Part shown: one piece after another, positions 36,166 through 43,213 of the stretch | Layout: each line of letters begins with the position of its first letter | Position numbering within the stretch: the first letter of the stretch is position 1 | Assembly: GCA_018648225.1 (NCBI GenBank) | Contig: JABGRQ010000061.1 | Coordinates: 1-60,767 of the forward strand | Direction of reading: 5' to 3' | DNA length: 60,767 bases | Source: Chloroflexota bacterium | GTDB taxonomy: Bacteria; Chloroflexota; Anaerolineae; Anaerolineales; UBA11858 | Notes under the pieces: model-generated | Told to the model about the DNA's origin: nothing | What the model saw: only the letters and a program-made list of their open reading frames with translations | Database searches by the model: none | Position numbers and translations under genes: made by a program

Positions 36166-36753
36166 TTATTCACTCAACAAAGGCGTGACGTGCTTTTCCA
36201 GCATTTCCAGGCTGATGGCGCCCGTCCAGGCCAGGCGCACGGTTCCGGTGGAATCGATGACGTAGGAGCTGGGCAGGCTGTTGTTTTTGAAAGCGCGCAG
36301 GGCTGCGCCGTCGGCGTCCAGCCACATGGGGAAGGTGATGCCGTTCTGGGCGATAAATTCTTCTACCTGGCTGGCTGTATCGCCCGCGCTAATGCCGATC
36401 AGGGTGAAGTTTTCATCGCGGTGGGTTTCAAAGAAAGCTTCTAATTCGGGCATTTCGGCGCGGCAGGGCGGGCACCAGGTAGCCCAGTTGTTGACCAGCA
36501 CGATACCGCCGCGATAATCCTCCAGCGCGACAGGCACCCCGTTGACGTCTGCCAGAATCAACTCCGGGGCCGGATAGTTGACCGCCGCCGGGATGGACGA
36601 GGCGCCGCTGCTTCCCGCAGATGAATCCGCGGCGCTACTGGTCAGCTTGGGGCGCAAAAAAGCGCCCGCAATCGCCAGAAGAATTAATCCCGTGCCGACA
36701 ATTATCAACGGCAGGGCATTGCTTGATTTGCTTTTGCGTCTTCGGTTTGCCAT
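36166..36753 (-). CDS. TlpA-like membrane-anchored thioredoxin
   Basis: A 195-residue thiol-disulfide oxidoreductase. A basic N-terminus is followed by one membrane helix (about 14-33) and a Ser/Ala linker. The thioredoxin domain has active-site WATWCPPCRAEM near residue 93 and the cis-Pro in LPSSYVIDSTG. It faces outside and probably reduces or matures extracytoplasmic proteins such as c-type cytochromes. It starts 4 bp after a close paralogue. Confidence 0.92.
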   Translation of the reverse strand: MANRRRKSKSSNALPLIIVGTGLILLAIAGAFLRPKLTSSAADSSAGSSGASSIPAAVNYPAPELILADVNGVPVALEDYRGGIVLVNNWATWCPPCRAEMPELEAFFETHRDENFTLIGISAGDTASQVEEFIAQNGITFPMWLDADGAALRAFKNNSLPSSYVIDSTGTVRLAWTGAISLEMLEKHVTPLLSE

Positions 36754-36757
36754 AGGT

Positions 36758-37396
36758 TTACTCTTGCAGGAGAGGGGTTACAAATTCTTCCAATATTTCA
36801 AGGCTGATAGGGCCGTACCAGGCCAGCCGTATAGTGCCGGTGCGATCCACAACATACGAACTTGGCAAATGATTATTGTTGAAAGCATTGTAGATATGTT
36901 TTTTCGCATCCCGCCAGAGGGGAAAACTCAGCCCCATTTTTTGGCGGAAGGCCTCCATATCGTCGGCAGAATCTTCGGCGTTCAGGCCGATCACCAGCAG
37001 GCCATCGGCTTGCCTGGCCTGGTAGTAGGCTTCCAGTTCGGGCATTTCGGCCACGCAGCCGGGGCACCAGGTAGCCCACATATTCAGCAGCAGCACCTGG
37101 CCGCGATAATCATCCAGCGAGGCCGCGGCGCCAGTTTGATCGACGAGTTCCAGCGCCGGAGCGGGGAATTCAACTACTTGCGGGATCACCGATGGGACGC
37201 GCCGCGAGCCGTATTCGATATAAGCGGGCGTCGGGGTCGGACCTGAGGGGCTGGGTGCCAGCCATTGGGGGATCAGATTCAACCCAATGAACAGGACTAC
37301 CGCCACAACCGCCGCACCGATCAGCGCTTTTTGCAGGGTCCAGAAGCGTTTGGGCTTCCAGCGTTCTTCATAAGGGTAGTCGGATGGATTCGTCAT
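36758..37396 (-). CDS. TlpA-like membrane-anchored thioredoxin
   Basis: A 212-residue paralogue of the next gene, from the ATG at 37396; the frame is open 24 codons upstream without similarity. One membrane helix lies at about 25-45, then a Pro-rich linker. The active site is WATWCPGCVAEM and the cis-Pro region is LPSSYVVDRTG. The tandem pair with different active-site dipeptides (PG and PP) suggests different redox potentials or partners. It follows the NifX-like gene by about 114 bp on the same strand. Confidence 0.92.
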   Translation of the reverse strand: MTNPSDYPYEERWKPKRFWTLQKALIGAAVVAVVLFIGLNLIPQWLAPSPSGPTPTPAYIEYGSRRVPSVIPQVVEFPAPALELVDQTGAAASLDDYRGQVLLLNMWATWCPGCVAEMPELEAYYQARQADGLLVIGLNAEDSADDMEAFRQKMGLSFPLWRDAKKHIYNAFNNNHLPSSYVVDRTGTIRLAWYGPISLEILEEFVTPLLQE

Positions 37397-37510
37397 GGGG
37401 GCAGCCTTACTACTGTTGGGTTGGTTGCTGCTATTGTAGCAGAGTGCTGCCTCGCGTAGCGCCCTCACCCTGATTTGATCGGAGCGAGAATCAGGGTGAG
37501 GGATTCAGCA

Positions 37511-37885
37511 TTAGTGTGTGTGAACGCGGCGCGGGTCGCTGATCAACTCGCCGCGCAAGTATTGCTGTAAGGCCGTTTCGATCTCACCGCCGCTGAGGTA
37601 GACCTCTAATCCGGCATTTTGGGCTTTGTCCAACGCGGGTTGACCCATGCCGCCGCAAATCAATACCTGGCAATCGGTGAACGTCTGGAACATCTGTGCG
37701 CCTTTGCCATGATGATGGTGGTTGGCATCGTGATGATGGTCGCCCGTGAAATGTGCCTTTTGGCGTTCTTCTTCTGCCAATACCTGACCATTTTCAACGG
37801 TATAGATTTTGACTAAAGGGGCGCGCCCAAAATGGCTGCTGATGCGGGTACCGTTCTCGGTAATAATCGCGATTTTTTTGATCAT
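37511..37885 (-). CDS. NifX/NafY-like iron-molybdenum cofactor-binding domain protein
   Basis: A 124-residue protein of the dinitrogenase iron-molybdenum-cofactor biosynthesis family. It has the N-terminal IAIITENGTRISSHFGRAP and the core FTDCQVLICGGMGQPALDKAQNAGLEVYLSGG. A His-rich loop (GDHHHDANHHHHGKG, about 47-61) should bind metal. No nitrogenase genes are present, so it is probably one of the stand-alone homologues of uncertain role in metal or iron-sulfur handling. It shares one base with the glutaredoxin stop (TAATG), giving tight coupling to a thiol-redox operon. Confidence 0.88.
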   Translation of the reverse strand: MIKKIAIITENGTRISSHFGRAPLVKIYTVENGQVLAEEERQKAHFTGDHHHDANHHHHGKGAQMFQTFTDCQVLICGGMGQPALDKAQNAGLEVYLSGGEIETALQQYLRGELISDPRRVHTH

Positions 37886-38148
37886 TACAGGTCCAGCAAC
37901 TTGTCGATTTTTGGGCGGTCAAAGCCAACGATGATTTTGTTGCCGATTAAGATTTGGGGCACGCCCTGCTGACCGCTGCGGCGCAGCATATCGCGGGCGG
38001 CGGTTTGGTCGCGTGAAACATCCACATTTTTGAAGCGCACGCCTTTTTGGCGGAAATATTGTTTAGCCGTTTTGCAGTAGGAGCAAGTGGGTGTACTGAA
38101 CATAATGACGCGGGGTTGTTTTTTCTTGGTTTCGGTTTTTGTTGTCAT
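37885..38148 (-). CDS. Glutaredoxin-like protein
   Basis: An 87-residue single thioredoxin fold starting at the ATG at 38148 with a GGAG site. The active site is FSTPTCSYCKTAK, and the cis-Pro is in GVPQILIGNKIIVGFD. This is the NrdH/YruB type of small glutaredoxin. It lies 50 bp after the UGA-containing disulfide oxidoreductase and overlaps the NifX-like gene, so all three are probably one transcript. Its active site keeps both Cys, in contrast to its upstream neighbour. Confidence 0.9.
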   Translation of the reverse strand: MTTKTETKKKQPRVIMFSTPTCSYCKTAKQYFRQKGVRFKNVDVSRDQTAARDMLRRSGQQGVPQILIGNKIIVGFDRPKIDKLLDL

Positions 38149-38198
38149 TTCTTTCTCCGTAGTGAGATGGATTTCATAGGGTGTGTATGCCCTGTTCC

Positions 38199-38864
38199 TC
38201 ATCCGGCCAGAACACGCTGCAATTCTTTTATAAGTTTTCCTTCGGGTACAGAACCAATTACACGTCCCGCGCCGTCGTTAATGGTGGTCTGCGGCACGCC
38301 GCTTACATAGTGTTTTGCGGCTAATTCCTGAAATTCGGTGGCTTCGATGGCTTCAGCCTGAACCAGTTCACTTTCCATTGCAAATTGATGTGCGAGCATC
38401 ACGGCTCGTGGACAGTGCGGTCAGGTAGGGGTTACAAAAACCTGTAAGAGTACAGGTTCTTTTAAGTCTTTGAGGTAGGCGCGCGTCTTGGTATCTAACC
38501 CAGAGTCACCGGAGGAAATCCGTAGTAGATCGTTGATTAGGGAACTGAACTCATGACCTGAGGGGATGCCCGCGTAGCGCACGCCATAGTCAATGAAATC
38601 ATCGCCGTCTTTGCCAGCCAGCACCATGCCAGGAGTCTTATCTACATTGAATTTGACAGCCAGATCGGCGTTGGCGTTCAGGTTATAAACACTCATTTCA
38701 AGTTGATCGGAAAGGGAAACGACTTCTTCGAGTAGTTGCTGGGTGTCGTCGCAGTAGGTGCAGTTTTCTTCCTCGCCGAAGAAGAGTATGTGAACAGGGT
38801 TTTTCATCTCGGCAAAGGCATCGCGCACCTGCCCTTTGATTTGATCATTGAGTAAATCGGCCAT
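38199..38864 (-). CDS. Protein disulfide oxidoreductase selenoprotein (in-frame TGA)
   Basis: One frame of 222 codons runs from the ATG at 38864 to TGA at 38199, with an internal TGA at 38423-38421, codon 148. The product has two thioredoxin folds, as in the PDO family (about 215-225 residues). The first site is ENCTYC (Cys35, Cys38). The second reads LLQVFVTPT, TGA, PHC, PRAVMLAHQ, where homologues have CPYC or CPHC, followed by the cis-Pro YVSGVPQTTIND. The TGA therefore replaces the first Cys, giving UPHC. A hairpin at 38393-38408 fits the bacterial SECIS model. Splitting at the TGA would give two partial proteins; I read it as one selenoprotein. Confidence 0.85.
38393..38408 (-). promoter_or_regulatory. 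Candidate bacterial SECIS hairpin (PDO gene)
   Basis: On the minus strand, CGAGC and GCTCG form a 5-bp stem around the loop CGTGAT. The loop begins 17 nt after the TGA and has G in its second position. An outer TGT/ACA pairing is possible across an internal loop. This fits the bacterial SECIS rules. Confidence 0.65.
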
Positions 38865-39068
38865 TGAAAGTATGAACTCCTTTATGCCCGGAAGGGCAGC
38901 GTACGAATTTTCTCGACACAACGAGTTTTTTTAGAAAATCGTTGTGTCGAATTTTTAGATGCGCGGGAAGGAGAAAGGTTACAATAGACCTGTTCCTGAA
39001 TAAAACTGATTGCGAAGGCGGGGGATGCCGAGATGGTAGTTATTTGGGAACAGCTCTATTTTTGAAAT

Positions 39069-39106
39069 ACAAAGAGCTTCTGTGATTTTTTACAGAAGCT
39101 CTTTGT
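39069..39106. terminator. Hairpin between anti-sigma and PDO genes
   Basis: ACAAAGAGCTTCTGT and ACAGAAGCTCTTTGT form a perfect 15-bp stem around an 8-nt T-rich loop. It lies 20 bp after the anti-sigma gene stop on the minus strand and probably ends that operon. Confidence 0.75.
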
Positions 39107-39125
39107 AATGGAATAGTTGTGTGCG

Positions 39126-39428
39126 CTATTCTTGCGCTTCTCCCACTGAATTTTCCAGAAAATCTTCCAGGTTCAGGCGGCGGAAAAGGCGCAGGCGCAC
39201 ATCCGAAGGGATTTCGGGTTCTGCGGTAGTTTCGTGGTAAAGATAGACCGTCTTTTTGTAGGTATCTACAACAATGCGGCAGTCTTCGCAATCGGCGATG
39301 TGGCGCTCAATTTCGTTACATAGTTCTAGCCTCAGTTCGCCGTCCACATAGTCGGAGAGCGAATCGAGGAGATGGAAGCAATCTTGATGATTGTGATAAT
39401 CGTGTTGTATCATAGCTTTCTCTGGCAT
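39126..39428 (-). CDS. Anti-sigma factor with zinc-finger (zf-HC2-like) domain
   Basis: A 100-residue protein starting 2 bp after the sigma-factor stop. The pattern DYVDGELRLELCNEIERHIADCEDCR contains the H-x3-C-x2-C zinc ligands of ZAS anti-sigma domains, which bind and hold ECF sigma factors. There is no membrane segment, so the sensor is cytoplasmic; in related cases disulfide formation by the zinc ligands releases sigma. That would suit the thiol-redox genes next to it. An ATG 5 codons further in is an alternative start. Confidence 0.88.
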   Translation of the reverse strand: MPEKAMIQHDYHNHQDCFHLLDSLSDYVDGELRLELCNEIERHIADCEDCRIVVDTYKKTVYLYHETTAEPEIPSDVRLRLFRRLNLEDFLENSVGEAQE

Positions 39429-39429
39429 T

Positions 39430-40038
39430 TTATACGCTTTCTGGAACCTGGCCCTGATAATAGGCGGTCAGGCTTTCGCGTAAATTCATGCGGGCACGGT
39501 GCAGGCGAGTTTTTACAGCGGTTTCGCTAATTTCCAGGACTTCGGCGGTTTCGCGGGTTGAAAGCCCTTCAATATCGCGTAAGACAAACGCTAGCTTGAG
39601 ACTTTCTGGTAACTGGGTGATGCTACGATCCAGTTGTTTGCGGGCTTCGTCGCTGACTAACTCATCTTCAGGCAGGCAGCACCAATCGACGATTTGCAAT
39701 GGCCTGGCAGTTTCATCATTGTTATTTTGTTGCGGCGATTCCACAGAAACAGGATCAGGCCGTTTCTTGCGCAAAAACATCAGGGCTTCATTGGTTGCAA
39801 TGCGATACAACCAGGTTGATACTTTCGACTGTCCCTGAAATTTTGGCAACGCATGAAAGGCTTTGATAAACGTATCTTGAAGCACATCTTCAGCGTCTTG
39901 TGGATTGTGCAGCATTTTCAATGCCAGGCGATAGATATACCCAGAATAGGCTTCTACCACGCGGGCAAACTCAGCCTGATCGCCGTTTTGAAGTGCTTCC
40001 AAAGAAAATTCTGCTTCTGTTCGATCCTGTTGATTCAT
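39430..40038 (-). CDS. ECF-family RNA polymerase sigma factor
   Basis: A 202-residue sigma factor. Region 2 reads YIYRLALKMLHNPQDAEDVLQDTFIKAFHALPKF and then STWLYRIATNEALMFLRKK; region 4 reads LPESLKLAFVLRDIEGLSTRETAEVLEISETAVKTRLHRARMNLR. A 40-residue linker contains a Cys pair (WCCLPED). The anti-sigma gene follows directly. The regulon is not shown, but the redox operon just downstream is an obvious candidate. Confidence 0.94.
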   Translation of the reverse strand: MNQQDRTEAEFSLEALQNGDQAEFARVVEAYSGYIYRLALKMLHNPQDAEDVLQDTFIKAFHALPKFQGQSKVSTWLYRIATNEALMFLRKKRPDPVSVESPQQNNNDETARPLQIVDWCCLPEDELVSDEARKQLDRSITQLPESLKLAFVLRDIEGLSTRETAEVLEISETAVKTRLHRARMNLRESLTAYYQGQVPESV

Positions 40039-40153
40039 TAAGATGCTTCCTGGCGTAAAAGGTTACAAAGCGCCGTCATCATTTGATCCCTGTATGCGAT
40101 ATGCGATATGCGATTGTATCATACAGGGTTTACGCAAAACGATGAAAAATATA

Positions 40154-40206
40154 CCGGAAATAGAGGTGTGTGGGGCGCTTCGTACCCCCCACACCTCTAT
40201 TTCCGG
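40154..40206. repeat. Long hairpin upstream of the sigma-factor gene
   Basis: Arms 40154-40175 and 40185-40206 pair over 22 bp with one mismatch around a 9-nt loop (CGCTTCGTA). Its design resembles the perfect hairpin at 58170-58220: GC-rich closing bases around a short loop and an AT-rich outer stem. Confidence 0.75.
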
Positions 40207-40451
40207 GCTTTCTCTTGCGAAAGTGCGTAAGTCCTGCCATAGTTGATATGAGATGTTTCTCATGTCCCAAAGAAGGTGTTTTTAAGCCTGGTTGAGCAAA
40301 ATACTTGTCTTTTGATAGTTGTCGCCAATCATTTATGACAATTATCCTGATGATTTGTGATAGTACATACTGACGTTATCCAGCAGGCGATTTTATACTA
40401 AGTTCGCAGTTTTTGTTGCTTGTAAATTTGAAAATTATATTAAATCCTTCT

Positions 40452-40671
40452 TTGAGTTGTTTATCTCAAGGGCCATAACTCAACATGCTTAGACCCAATC
40501 GGCGAGTAGGAAGTTGTCAACGCAAGACACTCAATGTGCGGTGCTGCTCAAAAACATCGCAGCATCGCTTAGATTGTTCGTGCTTGCGCGCCGGGCGTTC
40601 TCCGGGGTATCGTCAATTTGTTCTTTATTTGGCAGTAAAAGCCAGCGACTAAACACAGTCGCTGGCTTTTT
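40452..40671 (+). ncRNA. Candidate structured RNA with intrinsic terminator
   Basis: TTGAGTT (40452-40458) pairs with AACTCAA (40477-40483). CGCAAG (40521-40526) pairs with CTTGCG (40583-40588), enclosing an 11/14-nt internal bubble and a 10-bp hairpin (40538-40568, GCGGTGCTGC with GCAGCATCGC). A perfect 14-bp stem at 40637-40670 followed by T residues ends it. The stem-bubble-stem plan recalls 6S RNA, but no conserved 6S sequence was recognised. It could equally be a leader with an attenuator. Confidence 0.3.
40637..40671 (+). terminator. Intrinsic terminator before the CODH cluster
   Basis: AAAAGCCAGCGACT and AGTCGCTGGCTTTT form a perfect 14-bp stem around a 6-nt loop with a T run. It lies 82 bp before the first gene of the cluster. 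Confidence 0.88.
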
Positions 40672-40752
40672 GTGTAATATATCAGAAATATACCGTAGTT
40701 TATAAACACAGTCACGCATTATTCACTAATTCAGTAAGGAGGATAGCCCCCT

Positions 40753-41145
40753 ATGACTGTACTAACACTTGAACTCCCCGCCATGTATGGGGATCACCAT
40801 GTCGTTGAAGTCAGGCGAATTTTGCTTGAACTCAAGGGTGTGGAAGATGTCTATGCCAGCAGCGGCTTCCGCGCTGCCGAGATCACCTATAACGCCAAAA
40901 AGGTTACCAAGCAAGATATTATTGCAAAGCTTGAAGAGGTTGGCTATATCGGTGAATTGTCGATTCCGGAAGAGACCGATGTGCCAGCCAATGAAAGTGA
41001 AGTAAAAGACCTGTTCTTCCGGCACACGGAAGCTTATGCTCAAACCAACCGAGTGGTCAGCTTTGAGCAAAATGTTGGTCATGCAGGCCGCGCTTTATGG
41101 CCGTGCCCTGGCATGGCACCAATTACTAGTATGGAAGAGGAATAA
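40753..41145 (+). CDS. HMA-fold protein without CxxC, upstream of cooS
   Basis: A 130-residue protein with an AAGGAGG ribosome-binding site. Residues 1-70 have the heavy-metal-associated (HMA) ferredoxin-like pattern (VVEVRRILLELKGVEDVYASSGFRAAEITYNAKKVTKQDIIAKLEEVGY), but the metal-binding CxxC is replaced by GDHH. The C-terminal 60 residues are not recognised and hold a single Cys (WPCPGM). It ends 4 bp before cooS, so it is translated with CO dehydrogenase. A role in nickel delivery or in binding the enzyme is inferred. Confidence 0.75.
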   Translation: MTVLTLELPAMYGDHHVVEVRRILLELKGVEDVYASSGFRAAEITYNAKKVTKQDIIAKLEEVGYIGELSIPEETDVPANESEVKDLFFRHTEAYAQTNRVVSFEQNVGHAGRALWPCPGMAPITSMEEE

Positions 41146-41149
41146 AAAA

Positions 41150-43171
41150 ATGGCGAAGAAAAAACGAACCCCCCAGGAATTCAGCACTGATCCGGCTGCA
41201 CAGGAGATGCTCATTCGAGCGGAAGAGTTAGGTATTGGTACGGCATTTACTCGCGCCGATGATATGGCCCCTTGTAATATCGGTAGTGCGGGGATGTGCT
41301 GTAAAATTTGCGGCATGGGGCCTTGTCGTCTGACCAAAGATGGCTCCACGGGCATCTGCGGGGCAACCATTGATACTATCCAGGCCCGCAACCTGATCCG
41401 CGCCATCGCTGCCGGAGCCGCGGCACACTCGGATCATGGCCGCGACATGGCCTTTACGCTCAAAGCAGCCGCCAATGGCGAAGCCGAAGGTTACTATATC
41501 CGTGACGTTGCCAAGCTGCGCACCGTTGCAGGTTACTACGATATTGAAGTTGACGGCCGCTCGCCCGAAGAGGTTGCCAACGAGTTGGCCGATCTGTATA
41601 TTGCGCAATTCGGTCAGCAAAAAGGTGTTATCGCTCCGATTCGCCGTGCACCCGAAAAACGCCAAAAAATTTGGGAAGAACAGGGTGTTCTGCCGCGCGG
41701 CGTTGATCGTGAAACCGTTGAAGCGCTGCATCGCACGCATATCGGCGACGACCAGGACCCTGAGCATATTCTGCAGCACGCCATCAAAACCGCGCTTGCC
41801 GATGGCTGGGGTGGAAGCCTGATTGCCACGGATGTCTCCGATATTCTCTTCGGAACCCCCGCTCCCATTTTGGGACAGGCTAATCTCGGTGTACTGAAAG
41901 CAGATATGGTCAACGTCGTTGTCCACGGGCACGAGCCTACTCTCAGCGAGATGATTGTGGCCGCTTCGCAGACCCCTGAGATTATCGAATATGCCAAAGC
42001 CGCCGGCGCCAAAGGCGTGCAGCTTTCCGGTATCTGCTGTACAGCCAATGAGATTCTCATGCGCCAGGGCATCCCGGCGGCAGGTAACTTCCTGCAGCAG
42101 GAACTCTCCATTATGACCGGCGCGGTCGAGGCGATGGTTGTGGATGTGCAGTGCATTATGCAAGCTCTGGTCGGCCTGGCCGAAAATTTCCACACCAAGA
42201 TCATTACTACTTCACCCAAAGTTAAACTCAAAGGCGCAACGCATATTCAATTCGACGAGCATCATGCGCTGACGATTGCCAAGAATATCCTAAAGGAAGC
42301 CATTGATAACTTCAAAAACCGTGGCTCCATTCAAATCCCCGATGTACGCGAAGACCTGATTCCTGGTTTCTCGCATGAATATATCAACTATATGTTGGGC
42401 GGCTCCTACCGCTCATCATTCCGCCCGTTGAATGATGCCATCATGTCTGGCCGTATCCGCGGCGTGGCCGCTATTGTGGGCTGCAACAACCCGCGCAGCC
42501 AGCATGATTACCTGCACACCTACGTCACCAAAGAAATGCTCAAACAAGACGTATTGGTTGTCGAAACTGGCTGCGGCGCGATTGCCAGCGCCAAATTGGG
42601 TTTGCTGCTTGGTGAAGCTGGTCTTGACCAGGTTGGCCCCGGATTGAAAGAAGTTTGCGAAGCCATCGGTATTCCGCCGGTGTTGCATATGGGATCGTGC
42701 GTGGATAACACCCGCATCCTCACCGTACTAACCCAGATTGTGGAAGAAGGTGGCCTGGGCGACGATATTGACCAGGTCCCAGCGGTGGGCTTGGCCCCTG
42801 AGTGGATGAGCGAAAAAGCGCTCTCGATTGGTACCTACTGCGTGGCCTCGGGTGCGTATGTCATCTTCGGCGGATCATCCCCAGTGGGCGGTATGCCCGA
42901 TAAAGTCTCGGACAGCAGTCTTGTTTCCGGCTTGATTAGTGAAGGCTGGGAGAAACTTTACGGCGGCAAGCTGGAATTCATCCCCGATCCCGATGAAATG
43001 ATCAAAGCCACCCTCGAGCATATCGACAAGAAACGCGCCGCCCTGGGGCTGCCCGAATATGATCCCAAGCGCTTTGGCGAGAGCGGTGATGCCCGCATGT
43101 TGGAACTGGAAGGCTTGCCGCTTTCTGAGCGCAAAGCAGCTATCTATGGTTTACCCGTTGCTGGAGACTAA
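41150..43171 (+). CDS. cooS: Carbon monoxide dehydrogenase catalytic subunit
   Basis: A 673-residue nickel CO dehydrogenase, starting at the ATG at 41150 behind GAGG. The N-terminal D- and B-cluster ligands are in APCNIGSAGMCCKICGMGPC and TGICGA. C-cluster ligands appear in CCTANEILMRQG, GCNNPRSQHDYLH, VETGCGAIASAKLG and LHMGSCVDNTR. It interconverts CO2 and CO with ferredoxin-level electrons. Directly upstream of an acetyl-CoA synthase, it is the AcsA-type partner that feeds CO to the A-cluster. Confidence 0.96.
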   Translation: MAKKKRTPQEFSTDPAAQEMLIRAEELGIGTAFTRADDMAPCNIGSAGMCCKICGMGPCRLTKDGSTGICGATIDTIQARNLIRAIAAGAAAHSDHGRDMAFTLKAAANGEAEGYYIRDVAKLRTVAGYYDIEVDGRSPEEVANELADLYIAQFGQQKGVIAPIRRAPEKRQKIWEEQGVLPRGVDRETVEALHRTHIGDDQDPEHILQHAIKTALADGWGGSLIATDVSDILFGTPAPILGQANLGVLKADMVNVVVHGHEPTLSEMIVAASQTPEIIEYAKAAGAKGVQLSGICCTANEILMRQGIPAAGNFLQQELSIMTGAVEAMVVDVQCIMQALVGLAENFHTKIITTSPKVKLKGATHIQFDEHHALTIAKNILKEAIDNFKNRGSIQIPDVREDLIPGFSHEYINYMLGGSYRSSFRPLNDAIMSGRIRGVAAIVGCNNPRSQHDYLHTYVTKEMLKQDVLVVETGCGAIASAKLGLLLGEAGLDQVGPGLKEVCEAIGIPPVLHMGSCVDNTRILTVLTQIVEEGGLGDDIDQVPAVGLAPEWMSEKALSIGTYCVASGAYVIFGGSSPVGGMPDKVSDSSLVSGLISEGWEKLYGGKLEFIPDPDEMIKATLEHIDKKRAALGLPEYDPKRFGESGDARMLELEGLPLSERKAAIYGLPVAGD

Positions 43172-43172
43172 T

Positions 43173-43203
43173 GACGTTTAAACGTTCCAACGTTTGAACG
43201 TTC
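43173..43203. repeat. AACGTT-rich palindromic stretch
   Basis: The short gap between cooS and acsB is made of repeated AACGTT units (ACGTTTAAACGT followed by two further AACGTT copies) that can pair in several registers. The acsB ribosome-binding site (GGAGG) follows at once. Confidence 0.6.
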
Positions 43204-43213
43204 GGAGGCACAC

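Larger units (their letters stand above)
40207..40752. other. Gene-free region between the sigma factor and the CO dehydrogenase cluster
   Basis: No supportable protein gene is seen. It contains a candidate structured RNA (40452-40671) ending in a strong terminator, then about 80 bp of leader with an AAGGAGG ribosome-binding site for the gene at 40753. The first 240 bp is AT-rich and holds nothing that I recognise. Confidence 0.6.

Noticed and set aside
37511-37885. Part of a nitrogenase cluster
   Set aside because: The NifX-like domain is alone, with no nifHDK or nifEN genes around it; stand-alone homologues are common in anaerobes.
38199-38921. TGA read as tryptophan (alternative genetic code)
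   Set aside because: TGA also ends normal genes in this window, including the PDO frame itself at 38199 and the FHA gene at 2353, and Trp makes no sense at a CxxC position.
41228-42193. 321-residue open frame on the minus strand inside cooS
   Set aside because: It is the antisense shadow of a highly conserved CO dehydrogenase gene.
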